This document shows, one piece after another, positions 9,784 through 18,955 of a DNA stretch of 64,000 nt. The translations under genes and the position numbers were made by a program. This stretch comes from Planctomycetota bacterium. GTDB taxonomy: Bacteria; Planctomycetota; Planctomycetia; Planctomycetales; Planctomycetaceae. Location of the stretch: contig JACTNB010000006.1 in assembly GCA_014584345.1 (NCBI GenBank), positions 124,001 through 188,000 on the forward strand, in the 5' to 3' direction. Below the pieces are notes generated by a model. It was not told where the DNA came from and ran no database searches. It saw only the letters and a list, made by a program, of their open reading frames with translations. The stretch's first letter is position 1. Every line of letters starts with the position of its first letter.

Positions 9784-10727
9784 GCGAACCAGCCGAACCA
9801 CATGTCCCCGAATTTGGAGCATCCCGGAATCGTCTCTCCATGGCGATCTCCGATCGCTTGTTCCTGACCGCGATGGCCTCGATCGGCGGCGTCTACGTTT
9901 TATTGATCGCCGGCATGCTGGCGGCCGATGTCGCCTATATGACGCGTCAAAGCGTTTCCGCCGCAGCCGACCAGACCGGCTGGCTGGCGGTGATTACGCA
10001 CAGCCCGATCGTCGATGCCCTGCACGATCCCAAGATCCGCTATTCCATTCGTTTGAGCCTCGTCTCGTGCTCCCTCTCCGCGCTGCTTTCGGTGTTCGTG
10101 GCAATACCACTGGGATATCTGATGTCGCGGGGACGGTTTCCCGGCAGGAACCTGCTGGATGCATTCCTCGATATTCCCATCGTGCTCCCCCCGCTGGTTG
10201 TTGGCCTGAGTCTGCTGATTCTGTTTCAGTTTCCGCCGTTCTCCTGGTTTGCGCCCGCCATCGTGTATCAGGTCCCCGCCGTAATCCTGGCACAGTTCTC
10301 GGTTGCCTGTGCATTTTCGGTCCGCACGATGAAGGGAACGTTCGACCAGATCGACCCCCGCTGCGAACAAGTCGCGCGTTCCCTGGGATGCAGCCGCTTT
10401 CAAGCCTTTTCCATGGTTGTCTTTCCCGAGGCCGACCGGGGCATTATCACCGCGCTGACGCTCGCTTGGGCTCGCTCCCTGGGTGAATTCGGACCACTGC
10501 TGATCTTTGCGGGATCGACTCGCATGAAAACCGAAGTCCTCTCCACCAGCGTATTCCTGGAAATGAACGTGGGCAACCTGGAAGCCGCGGTGGCCGTTTC
10601 CCTGATCATGGTGGCAGGAGCGATCCTCGTGCTGATCCTGACACGCAAGCTGGGCAGCCCGCTCTACGAACAAGGGCCGTTAAATCGTGGCGGGGCTGGC
10701 TTCCCCAGTCGTGGAGGCCGAGCATGA
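9780..10727 (+). CDS. ModB-like ABC permease
   Basis: 315 residues from a TTG overlapping the previous stop (TTGA); an ATG at 9840, 20 codons later, is the alternative start. It is a polytopic membrane protein. The EAA loop that contacts the ATPase reads CEQVARSLGCSRFQAF, with PEADRGIITALTLAWARSLGEFGP after it, a strong match to molybdate/sulfate permeases (CysT/ModB type). One additional hydrophobic segment at the N-terminus precedes the core permease domain. It ends in an ATGA overlap with the following ATPase gene. Confidence 0.88.
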   Translation: MSEPAEPHVPEFGASRNRLSMAISDRLFLTAMASIGGVYVLLIAGMLAADVAYMTRQSVSAAADQTGWLAVITHSPIVDALHDPKIRYSIRLSLVSCSLSALLSVFVAIPLGYLMSRGRFPGRNLLDAFLDIPIVLPPLVVGLSLLILFQFPPFSWFAPAIVYQVPAVILAQFSVACAFSVRTMKGTFDQIDPRCEQVARSLGCSRFQAFSMVVFPEADRGIITALTLAWARSLGEFGPLLIFAGSTRMKTEVLSTSVFLEMNVGNLEAAVAVSLIMVAGAILVLILTRKLGSPLYEQGPLNRGGAGFPSRGGRA

Positions 10728-11377
10728 TCTCGCTGGAAAGGGTCACGGTTTCGGCAGGCAACTTTGTATTGCGGGATATCTCCTTGACGATTCCCAGCGG
10801 AGGGTATGGCGTATTGATGGGGAAGACCGGTTGCGGCAAAACGACCATTCTCGAGTCGATCCTGGGCTTGCGACCGATTCACTCGGGGCGGATTCTGCTG
10901 GAGGATCGGGATGTTTCTCAACTGGCCCCCGCCCTGCGCGGAATTGGCTATGTCCCCCAGGATGGCGCGTTGTTTTCACGCATGACCGTCCGCCAGCAAC
11001 TCGGATTCGCCCTGGTGATACGCCATATCCAGGAGACCGTAATCCGCGCTCGGGTCGAGGAACTGGCGGAAATGCTGGGGATCACGCATCTGCTCGACCG
11101 TATCCCCCGTGGACTGAGTGGAGGCGAGCGGCAACGCGTGGCTCTCGGCCGCGCCCTCTCGTTTATTCCAAGAGTCCTCTGCCTGGACGAACCCTTGAGT
11201 GCCCTGGATAGCGAAACGCGACAGCAGATGTGCGAGCTGTTACTGAAGATCCGCCGTCACACGGGTGTCACCACGCTGCATGTCACTCACAATCTGGATG
11301 AAGCCGAACAACTGGCTGCCCCCTTGTTTCGATTGGCAGAGGGGCATATCGAACAGGTCGAACCAACGGCCCGATAA
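10724..11377 (+). CDS. ModC-like ABC ATPase lacking a C-terminal regulatory domain
   Basis: 217 residues. Walker A is GKTGCGKTT, the Q-loop region is GYVPQDGALF, the signature is LSGGERQRVALGRAL, Walker B is LCLDEPLSALD and the H-loop is LHVTHNLDEAEQL. The sequence belongs to the oxyanion importer branch (ModC/CysA). Canonical ModC has about 350 residues because of a C-terminal Mop/TOBE molybdate-binding domain; that domain is absent, so binding-protein specificity alone would set the substrate. This is the last gene of the unit 4885-11377; the stop is followed by about 400 non-coding bases. Confidence 0.9.
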   Translation: MISLERVTVSAGNFVLRDISLTIPSGGYGVLMGKTGCGKTTILESILGLRPIHSGRILLEDRDVSQLAPALRGIGYVPQDGALFSRMTVRQQLGFALVIRHIQETVIRARVEELAEMLGITHLLDRIPRGLSGGERQRVALGRALSFIPRVLCLDEPLSALDSETRQQMCELLLKIRRHTGVTTLHVTHNLDEAEQLAAPLFRLAEGHIEQVEPTAR

Positions 11378-11410
11378 CGATCACCACGAACTCTCGATTC
11401 TGGCCCAAGG

Positions 11411-11456
11411 TGCCACTGCTCGGCTTGTCCGTCAGTGCAAGGCGAGCAGTGGGGCA
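11411..11456. repeat. Imperfect inverted repeat, REP-like hairpin
   Basis: The arm CCACTGCTCGGCTTG (11413-11427) faces CAAGGCGAGCAGTGG (11438-11452) with one mismatch and a 10-base loop; flanking TGC/GCA bases extend it. No T-run follows, so it is not a standard intrinsic terminator. It lies in the 405-base gap between the ModC-like gene and the second giant propeller gene, where I see no credible coding sequence. The form (GTGCCACTGCT...AGCAGTGG) resembles palindromic extragenic repeats, but I see only one copy in this window. Confidence 0.5.
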
Positions 11457-11782
11457 TCCATTCCATCAAGCCTCTCACAAATATCTCGACAGTGTGGCAA
11501 GGCCCGGATTGCCGGAGGGACCAATGACTTCCAGATTCGCGTCAATCGACAACTCGACCTCGGCCACTCGTCGAGCAGGCGTTCAAGACTGGTTTCCTCT
11601 CGGAGGGCAGCGTTTCGCATTTGATGAAAAAATCTTAAAAATTGGCCGTGGAGTACCGGCCCCCTGACACAACCTCTATACTGAACCGGAACTTAAATTG
11701 TTCCGTGCCTGCCTTTTGTTATTGCCGACCGGGTGGTGCTGCCATTGTCCCCCCGGGTTGGCGTAGCCTAGTGAGGATTCCG

Positions 11783-14700
11783 ATGAGATACGCTCGCTTG
11801 TCTGCGTGTTGTCTGGGCGCTGCCTGGTTGCTGGCCGGCCTTATCCTGGGGAACGCTCCCGTCCTCGGCAGCGACTGGCCAATGTACCGTGGCAATCTGG
11901 AACGAACAGGATCGACCAACGAATCCATCGCCACGCCGCTCAAGCCCCACTGGATCTACAACGCCCCAGGGGCCCCGCGCTTGTCCTGGTCCAGTGCCGA
12001 AGGGCGCGTCATTGAAGGCAAGCTGATCGGACACCGCGTGAAATACGACGACGCGATTCATCCCGTGGTCGTAGGCGAGCACGTCTATTTTGGGTCGTCG
12101 GTCGATCACCAGATGCACTGCCGCAATTTAAGAACCGGCGAATTAATCTGGTCGTACTTCGCGGATGGCCCCATCCGGTTGGCCCCTCAGGTCACCAACG
12201 GACGCGTCTATTTTGGCTCGGATGATGGCTATGCGTATTGCCTGAATGCCGAGAATGGCACGCTGGTCTGGAAGGTGCGCGGGGGACCCGCCGACGAATG
12301 GTTGCTGGCACGCGGAGAAATGATCTCGCGCTGGCCGATTCGAACCGGAGTGCTTGTCGACGCGGGCGTGGCTTACTTCGGCGCGGGCATCTTCCCGCAC
12401 GAAGACGTCTATGTGCGGGCCGTCAATGCCGAAAACGGGGCCTCCCTCTGGACGCAAGACAACATCAGCGCCCAGGATGCCGGACGAAACGATCTTTCCC
12501 CTCAGGGATATTTATTGGCAAGCCAGGACATCCTGTATGTTCCTTCCGGCGGCACCTTGCCTGCCGCCTTCGATCGCAAGACAGGAGAATTTCTGCACAA
12601 GCGTACCTTCCCCTGGCGCTCAACCGCCGGAGGCGTCATCGGTGGCGTGCAAGCTCTCCTGGCGGATGGCCAACTGTATGCCAGCGGGCCCCACCACCTG
12701 ATCGCCCTGGACCAGAAAACGGGAGATATCGGTTATGGCTGGTTTGCCGGTCGGCAAATGGTCGTCAGCGGCGAACAGGCGTATGTGGTCACCGGGGAAC
12801 TGGTGGCCCGCTTGAACCGGGAGCAATACGCCATCAATAGCAGGGAACGACAAGCCTTGGAACTGCAACTCGCCAACGATACCCGCGGACTGACAGGTGC
12901 CACCGGCGCCAAGCGCGAGGAATTACAGGCAAAAGTTGAGAAGGCCCGCGCCCGGCTGCAGGAAATCGCCCTGGTCGGCATCGACTGGCAGCAACCGACG
13001 ACCGACGATGCAGCTCTGTTGGCCACGGGAAATCTGCTGTTCGTGGGGGGGACCGATCGGGTTTCCGCCTATTCCATCGACAAGGGGGATCTCGTCTGGC
13101 AAACCGCAGTCCAAGGGGCGGCCCGGGGACTGGTACTCGCCAACGGGCAACTCCTGGTCAGCACGAATCGGGGGCATATTTATGCCTTTGCCTCCACGGA
13201 ATCCGCCCCCTCCCAGCCGCAAAGCCCCGAACAATTCGTGGAAAATCCTTACCCGCAAGACGAGTTGAGCAACCTTTACGACCAGGCAGCCGACGAAATT
13301 TTGAAGCGGACGGACATTCGCAAGGGCTTTGCCCTGATTGTCGGCAACGAACAAGGGCGGCTGGCCTACGAACTTGCCCGACGAACCGAACTGACCATCT
13401 ATGCCGTCGATCCCGACGCCGAAAAAGTTCGACAGGCACGGCTGCTACTGGCGCAAGCCGGTTTGTATGGCACGCGGATTATCATCCACCACCGAGACTC
13501 GCAGGAACTTCCCTATTCCAATTACTTCGCCAATCTGATCGCTTCCGACACGCTCACGCGCACCGGACAGTTACCAGACCATCCCGCGCAGCTGGCACGT
13601 CATCTCAAGCCTGCGGGGGGGGTTATTGTGTTCGGACGCCCCGAAACGGCTACCGGCCCCGCGCTCGCTTCCCCTTCCACCCAGGACTGGTTCGCGCGGA
13701 CCAACCTGCTGGAGCAGTCCACCGCGAATATTTCGGATGGCTGGTCAACCCTGACGCGCGGCATGCTGCCCGGCGCGGGAAACTGGTCACACCAATATGG
13801 CAATCCCTCGAATACTGCCGTGACGACAGACACGCGCATTAAGGGAGGCTTAGGCGTGTTGTGGTTTGGCGATCCCGGCCCGGGCGAGATGGTCAACCGA
13901 CATGAAGGCGCGGTTGGACCGTTGGCAGTCAACGGTCGACTGTTTGTTCAGGGCGAAAACACCATCATGGCCTACGACGCCTACAATGGCACCTTTTTGT
14001 GGAAGCACGAAAACACCGAAGCCCAGCGCACGGGGGTCTTTAACAATCAAAACCCGGGAAATCTGGCCGCTTCCGATGATGGATTGTTCCACTTTATCAA
14101 GGATCAATGCTTCGAACATGACGCCGCCACCGGAAAGATTCGCCGCATCCACCGTTTGCCCAAGGAAAAGGATCAGGGCCAGCATGAGTGGGGATATATC
14201 GCCATCCAGAACGGCCTGCTGTTCGGAACCGCCACGGTGCGCCAGGAACTGGAAAGCCGCCTGAAACGTCGCGGGCGCCGCACCGACGACGCCACCGATG
14301 CCCTGTTCGCCATCGACCTGCAGACGGGCGAACATCGCTGGATCTACCAGGGGAGCAGCATTTCGCATCACACCATTGCCATCGGACCCGACAATATTTT
14401 CTTCATCGACAGTTCCATCACCAGCGAACAGCGTGAAGAACTGTTGCGGGAAGATAAATCTGCCCTGGCCGGTCTGACCGGCAAGGAACGGGAAATCGCG
14501 GAGGATCGCCTCAAGAAGGCCGATGTTCGCCGGGCCGTCTCCCTTGCGGCAAGCACGGGCGAGGTTCAATGGGCCAACCCGGTCGATGTCACCGATTGCA
14601 GCGAGATCGCGATTGGTGGCGGAAAATTGACCCTCATGTACCACGATGGCGTACTGGTACTCTGCGGGGCCAATGCCAATGGGCACTACTGGAACCAGTT

Positions 14701-15799
14701 CATCGCCGGGGATTTTTCCCGCCGCAGGCTCGTGGCTCTCTCCGCGGAGGATGGCTACAAGTTGTGGGCCAAGGATGCCAACTACAAGGACCGCCCAATT
14801 ATCGTGGGCCAGCAGGTCTTTGCCGAACCCTGGAGCTACGACCTGAAAACCGGTGATCAGAAAATGCGCGTACATCCCCTCACCGGCGAACAGGTCCCCT
14901 GGAGTATCATGCGAACTGGCCATCACTGTGGCATGTTGACCGGCTGCGAGTCTGGCATGCTCCTGTTCCGTTCGGGGGATACCGGCTTTTACGATCTGGA
15001 ATCGGAATCGGGAACGCGGCACTTTGCCGGACATCGCCTCGGTTGCTGGATCAATGCCATTCCCGCCAATGGACTGGTCCTGATCCCCGAAGCCAGTGCC
15101 GGCTGCGTCTGTCTGTTCTCGATATCCTCGACCATCGTGATGGAACCCCGGGAACCGCGGCGCGAATGGGCGATCCACAGCGTGGTCGGCGCGAAAACGC
15201 CCGTCAAGCAGATGGCCATCAACCTGGGCGCCCCGGGCGACCGCAAGGACTCCCAGGGGAACCTTTGGCTTTCCTATCCGAGACGCACCGCGTACCGCGA
15301 AACCTCCCTCGATGTCACGCTTGACCTCAAACCCAAGTTTTCCGCCGGACGCAACGATGCCACCTCGGCTCGTATTAACCGGGATGGACTGATCTCCCAG
15401 TCCCCCAGATTCGCCGCGGGAGAAGCCTACCACAACGTCAACGAACACTCAACAACCGTTCAAGACACCGATCGTCCCTGGCTTTACACGTCCTGGGCCG
15501 AGGGCATTGAACAATTGACGTTGCCTCTCCTGGGCCCCAACGACGAACCGGCAACCTATCGCCTGCGGCTGCACTTTGCCCGGGTCGATGCCCACGCCGA
15601 AACCGTCGTCTTCGACGTATTCCTCCAGGGAATGCCTGCCCTGAAGGACGTACGCCTGGAATCCCCCGGGGAGGGAGTGGCCACTGCCATCGTCCATGAA
15701 ATCGAGGGCGTGCAGGTCAAGGATAACCTGCTGCTGGAATTGAAAACAAAACAGGGCACGGCGATTCTCAACGCAATCGAGGTGATCCGGTCGGAATAG
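11783..15799 (+). CDS. Giant secreted PQQ-like propeller protein with methyltransferase-like domain and malectin-like C-terminus (paralogue of 932-4771)
   Basis: 1338 residues from the ATG at 11783, which has a GAGG eight bases upstream and leads directly into a signal peptide ending near VLGSDWPMYRG. A start 47 codons earlier would put the signal peptide out of place. Propeller repeats occupy about 40-340 and 665-1100. A charged helical hairpin rich in Lys, Glu and Arg is inserted at about 341-397. Residues about 512-612 keep a clearer methyltransferase-like fold than the paralogue (LTIYAVDPDAEKVRQARLLL, HHRDSQELPYSNYFANLI). The last 200 residues are malectin-like (AETVVFDVFLQGMPALKDV, GTAILNAIEVI). 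Both paralogues share LTGEQVPW before the C-terminal domain. It is probably exported and may bind carbohydrate; enzymatic activity is uncertain. Confidence 0.8.
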   Translation: MRYARLSACCLGAAWLLAGLILGNAPVLGSDWPMYRGNLERTGSTNESIATPLKPHWIYNAPGAPRLSWSSAEGRVIEGKLIGHRVKYDDAIHPVVVGEHVYFGSSVDHQMHCRNLRTGELIWSYFADGPIRLAPQVTNGRVYFGSDDGYAYCLNAENGTLVWKVRGGPADEWLLARGEMISRWPIRTGVLVDAGVAYFGAGIFPHEDVYVRAVNAENGASLWTQDNISAQDAGRNDLSPQGYLLASQDILYVPSGGTLPAAFDRKTGEFLHKRTFPWRSTAGGVIGGVQALLADGQLYASGPHHLIALDQKTGDIGYGWFAGRQMVVSGEQAYVVTGELVARLNREQYAINSRERQALELQLANDTRGLTGATGAKREELQAKVEKARARLQEIALVGIDWQQPTTDDAALLATGNLLFVGGTDRVSAYSIDKGDLVWQTAVQGAARGLVLANGQLLVSTNRGHIYAFASTESAPSQPQSPEQFVENPYPQDELSNLYDQAADEILKRTDIRKGFALIVGNEQGRLAYELARRTELTIYAVDPDAEKVRQARLLLAQAGLYGTRIIIHHRDSQELPYSNYFANLIASDTLTRTGQLPDHPAQLARHLKPAGGVIVFGRPETATGPALASPSTQDWFARTNLLEQSTANISDGWSTLTRGMLPGAGNWSHQYGNPSNTAVTTDTRIKGGLGVLWFGDPGPGEMVNRHEGAVGPLAVNGRLFVQGENTIMAYDAYNGTFLWKHENTEAQRTGVFNNQNPGNLAASDDGLFHFIKDQCFEHDAATGKIRRIHRLPKEKDQGQHEWGYIAIQNGLLFGTATVRQELESRLKRRGRRTDDATDALFAIDLQTGEHRWIYQGSSISHHTIAIGPDNIFFIDSSITSEQREELLREDKSALAGLTGKEREIAEDRLKKADVRRAVSLAASTGEVQWANPVDVTDCSEIAIGGGKLTLMYHDGVLVLCGANANGHYWNQFIAGDFSRRRLVALSAEDGYKLWAKDANYKDRPIIVGQQVFAEPWSYDLKTGDQKMRVHPLTGEQVPWSIMRTGHHCGMLTGCESGMLLFRSGDTGFYDLESESGTRHFAGHRLGCWINAIPANGLVLIPEASAGCVCLFSISSTIVMEPREPRREWAIHSVVGAKTPVKQMAINLGAPGDRKDSQGNLWLSYPRRTAYRETSLDVTLDLKPKFSAGRNDATSARINRDGLISQSPRFAAGEAYHNVNEHSTTVQDTDRPWLYTSWAEGIEQLTLPLLGPNDEPATYRLRLHFARVDAHAETVVFDVFLQGMPALKDVRLESPGEGVATAIVHEIEGVQVKDNLLLELKTKQGTAILNAIEVIRSE

Positions 15800-15846
15800 G
15801 GGAACATGTCCATCGCGGATTGAGATACACATCCTGGAAGGAGACC

Positions 15847-16683
15847 ATGACTACTCGAAACTGCTGTTTCGCATGTTTGTTATTGATTGTTGTGCTGATT
15901 CCACTCCAGCGACTGGCCCTCTCTCCAGCCAGCGCCAGTGAACCAACCACGGCCGCGGAAGCCGCTGCTCGAAAGGCCGCCGAAGATGCCGCTCTCGAAG
16001 CACGCTATCAGGCCTGGGTGGAAACATTAACGCCAGAGCAACAAGCCTGGGAAAAAATCCTGCAGCAGCAACTCGGCGGCTTTTACCTGCCGATCCATAA
16101 ACGGGAAAAAGTCGCGGGAAAATCCAATGCCTGGGATTTCATCCCGGATGACCCGCGCTTGCCACGCGTGCTGCTGATCGGCGACTCCGTCTCCCGCGGT
16201 TACACCCAGGCCGTCCGCCGCGAACTTGCGGGCGTCGCCAATGTACACCGGGCTCCCGCCAATTGTGGCCCCACCGCCAGTGGACTCAAGAATATCGATG
16301 TCTGGCTTGGCGATGGGAAATGGGATCTCATCCACTTCAACTTCGGTATTCACGATCGGAACACCCCCCTGCCGGATTATCTGCAACGACTCGAACTGCT
16401 AATCAAGAGAATGCGGCAAACCGGGGCAAAGCTGGTTTGGGCCAGTACCACGCCCATTCCTGATTCCCCCGATGGCAAACAAACAGCCCGCTCGATTGTC
16501 GAACGCAATGCCGCTGCCGCCGAACTGATGCACACACACGGCGTGGCCATCGACGATCTTTTCAGTGCCATCACTCCGCATCTCGAGGCTCTGCAAAATC
16601 CGAATGACGTGCACTTCAACGCAAAAGGATACGACTTTCTCGGGAAGCAGGTTGCCGATTTCCTAGAACAGGAACTGAAATAA
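15847..16683 (+). CDS. Exported SGNH/GDSL-type hydrolase
   Basis: 278 residues. The ATG at 15847 is preceded by GGAAGGAG at good spacing and starts a signal peptide (CCFACLLLIVVLIPL). SGNH blocks are visible: block I LLIGDSVSRGY with the nucleophile Ser, block II in APANCGPTASG, block III as HFNFGIHD and block V NDVHFNAKG with the Asp-x-x-His pair. Such enzymes remove acyl or acetyl groups from glycans or lipids; the substrate is unknown. A highly Ala/Glu-rich segment follows the signal peptide. The next gene begins directly after the stop (TAAATG), and it is also an exported esterase-like protein, suggesting a shared carbohydrate-ester function. Confidence 0.85.
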   Translation: MTTRNCCFACLLLIVVLIPLQRLALSPASASEPTTAAEAAARKAAEDAALEARYQAWVETLTPEQQAWEKILQQQLGGFYLPIHKREKVAGKSNAWDFIPDDPRLPRVLLIGDSVSRGYTQAVRRELAGVANVHRAPANCGPTASGLKNIDVWLGDGKWDLIHFNFGIHDRNTPLPDYLQRLELLIKRMRQTGAKLVWASTTPIPDSPDGKQTARSIVERNAAAAELMHTHGVAIDDLFSAITPHLEALQNPNDVHFNAKGYDFLGKQVADFLEQELK

Positions 16684-17598
16684 ATGCCCCGGTTCGCTTG
16701 TTCCGCAACGTCCCTGCTGGGGGCATGCCTGTTACTGCTCGGTCATGTGGCGCATCTTCAGGCTGCCGAGGTCCCCCCAGGCACGGTGTATGCCTACAAG
16801 CATGTCGATGGCCAGCCCTTGGAGATGGAAATCTACTTTCCGCCGCAACATGACCCGCGGCAATGCCGGGTCCCCGGCGTGATTCTGTTTCACGGCGGAG
16901 GGTGGCGTGGCGGTAACCTGGGCCAGTTCCGTGTCGCCTGTCACTACCTGGCCAGCCGCGGACTTGTCGCCGCCACAGCGAACTATCGCATGCTCTCCAG
17001 TGAACAAGCCGAGAAACTCCCCACGGGAGAGACGCGCAAGAGGATCTGCGTTATCGATGCGAAAAGCGCCATCCGCTGGATGAAATCCTACGCGGTGGAA
17101 CTCGGAATCGATCCGTGTAGAATCGTGACCGGGGGAGGTTCCGCCGGTGGACACATTTCCGCCCTGGCTACGTGCAATCCGGGTTTAAATGATCCTGCCG
17201 ACCCTCGCGATATCGACACGTCCGTCATCGCGTATCTCTGGTTCAATCCGGCCTTTTCCCCAGATGACTCGGCAGACGCCGAAATCGATTTTCTTCGGCA
17301 TATGTATTCCGATATGCCACCAGCCATCGCCTTCTTCGGCACGCGCGACCCCTGGAAACAAGGTTGGGATGACGCCCAGCGGAAACTCAATTCGCTCGGA
17401 AACACCACCACGGAACTCTGGCTCGCCGAGGAGCAGACTCACAGTTTCTTCAATAAGAATCCCTGGCAAACCCTGACGCTCATCGAAATCGATCGTTTTC
17501 TCGCCAGGCACAAACTGTTGGAAGGCGAACCGACACTTTTGCCACCGGAGTCGGGTGAAAAACTCCTGCCCCCCGCCGGGGTATCAGCCGAGCAGTAG
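16684..17598 (+). CDS. Exported alpha/beta-hydrolase (esterase/lipase-like)
   Basis: 304 residues with an N-terminal signal peptide ending near LQAAEVPPG. The oxyanion-hole motif HGGGWRGG is at about residue 71, the nucleophile elbow GGGSAGGHISAL at about 150, and an acid/base region FGTRDPWKQGWD with a late His in EEQTHSFFNKNPW. This matches the BD-FAE/carboxylesterase group within the alpha/beta-hydrolases. It is immediately adjacent to the SGNH hydrolase gene and probably co-transcribed with it. The tail after about residue 278 (PTLLPPESGEKLLPPAG) is proline-rich and probably unstructured. Confidence 0.85.
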   Translation: MPRFACSATSLLGACLLLLGHVAHLQAAEVPPGTVYAYKHVDGQPLEMEIYFPPQHDPRQCRVPGVILFHGGGWRGGNLGQFRVACHYLASRGLVAATANYRMLSSEQAEKLPTGETRKRICVIDAKSAIRWMKSYAVELGIDPCRIVTGGGSAGGHISALATCNPGLNDPADPRDIDTSVIAYLWFNPAFSPDDSADAEIDFLRHMYSDMPPAIAFFGTRDPWKQGWDDAQRKLNSLGNTTTELWLAEEQTHSFFNKNPWQTLTLIEIDRFLARHKLLEGEPTLLPPESGEKLLPPAGVSAEQ

Positions 17599-17743
17599 TC
17601 AGGAAATCACCTGGAATTCGAATACCCCTTGACTTGGAATCCCGATACGACTCGATCGTTGCACTTATTTCAGCTCTACCCGGTTGGTGACGCGGAATAA
17701 ACTCCTCCTCCATTGATTCATCCCCCCCATTGAGGGATCTCGC

Positions 17744-18853
17744 ATGATTCGCTTCTGGCTTCCGGTTTCCTGTCTGGCCTTGTTGCTTGTGGCACTGCTG
17801 GCCCGGGGAGCCTGCGCGCAGCAAAATCCCGATGGGCGGTTATTGCTTTCCAAAATCGAAGATCCGCTGATCCTGCTGCTGCGGGACGAAGAAGTCTTCC
17901 GAGAACTCAAAGTGACGCCCGCTCAGCGGAAGTCCCTGCAGCAACTGGCGGATCGCCTCGACTTGCTCGTCTGGCCGGCCCGCAACCGAACTCTCGAACA
18001 GGCCCGTGCTGCCTGGAGCGATGCAACTACCCAGGCTCGATCGGAGGCCGCCAACCTGCTCGATTCTCGGCAACAGGAACGGCTTAATCAAATTCTCTAT
18101 TGGCTACAGGGAACCGCCGCGCTCGGCCGGGACGACGTCGCGGACAAACTCAAATTCACGAACGCGCAACGCCAATCCATCGCCGAAATTCTCGACAAAA
18201 CCGCCGATTCGCTTCGGGAACTTCAGGAACAAGCCGCGAATGGCGAACCTCTCAAGCCTATCGAAAGCAAAATTCGCACCCTCAAGCAGAACGAATTGCG
18301 CCAGATCAATCGCCTGCTGAACGATTCCCAACGCGTTGGAGCCGTGCAAATGCTGGGTAAAACGCTGGATGTCACCAAGCTGGGGCGCATCACCTTTGCC
18401 GCCCCCGCCTTGATTGCCGACGACGAGGACTGGCTTGATCCCGCACACGCCCGCACTCAGTTGCCTGGACACGTGGCGGCAGTCCATTTCTTCGCAAACG
18501 GTTGCATCAACTGCATTCGCAATTACGAGCATTACAACAACTGGGAAGCGGACTTTCGCGACAAGGGCCTGCTCATCATCGGTATTCATACCCCCGAAAC
18601 CGAAGGGGAAAAAGATCGGGATCGCTTACGCGAGAAGGTCAAGGAGGCAGGGTTTGCCTTTCCCATCCTGGTCGACAACCAGCTTGCCAATTGGAATGCC
18701 TGGGGTAACTCGATGTGGCCTTCGGTTTATCTGATCGATCGACGCGGACGGATTCGCTACTGGTGGTACGGGGAACTCAACTGGCAGGGGAGCGAGGGGG
18801 AAGCTCAACTGCGACGCCGAATCGAGGAACTGCTCGCCGAATCCGCGGAGTAA
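17744..18853 (+). CDS. Exported thioredoxin-fold (TlpA/DipZ C-terminal-like) protein
   Basis: 369 residues starting at an ATG with GAGGGA nine bases upstream. The signal peptide ends near ARGACAQQNPDG. Residues about 35-225 are helical and charged, with repeats of Gln, Arg and Leu. The C-terminal 135 residues are a redoxin domain: AAVHFFANGCINCIRNYEHY carries the CINC active site, followed by GLLIIGIHTPETEGEKD, a cis-Pro region in NSMWPSVYLIDRRGRI and YWWYGELNWQGSE. It should act in thiol exchange outside the cytoplasm. The substrate and any reductase partner are not in the window. It is convergent with the next gene on the - strand. Confidence 0.83.
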   Translation: MIRFWLPVSCLALLLVALLARGACAQQNPDGRLLLSKIEDPLILLLRDEEVFRELKVTPAQRKSLQQLADRLDLLVWPARNRTLEQARAAWSDATTQARSEAANLLDSRQQERLNQILYWLQGTAALGRDDVADKLKFTNAQRQSIAEILDKTADSLRELQEQAANGEPLKPIESKIRTLKQNELRQINRLLNDSQRVGAVQMLGKTLDVTKLGRITFAAPALIADDEDWLDPAHARTQLPGHVAAVHFFANGCINCIRNYEHYNNWEADFRDKGLLIIGIHTPETEGEKDRDRLREKVKEAGFAFPILVDNQLANWNAWGNSMWPSVYLIDRRGRIRYWWYGELNWQGSEGEAQLRRRIEELLAESAE

Positions 18854-18955
18854 AACAGCCCAACCGGCAGTTCCCGCAGGGAAGAACATATCCTGCCAAG
18901 TCGCATCCGACGGGCTTCCCCGATCCGCAATCCAGGATGCCCCAGCCTCCCCTGC

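Noticed and set aside
10724..11377. Firm assignment of the importer to molybdate
   Set aside because: The ATPase lacks the Mop domain and the double binding protein is diverged, so specificity within the oxyanion family is not supported.
11664..11682. CTGACA and TATACT boxes before the second propeller gene
   Set aside because: The spacing is 7 bases, far too short for a sigma-70 promoter.
13850..15448. Long antisense open frame of 532 codons
   Set aside because: It is a shadow of the second propeller gene, with no domain or start signal.
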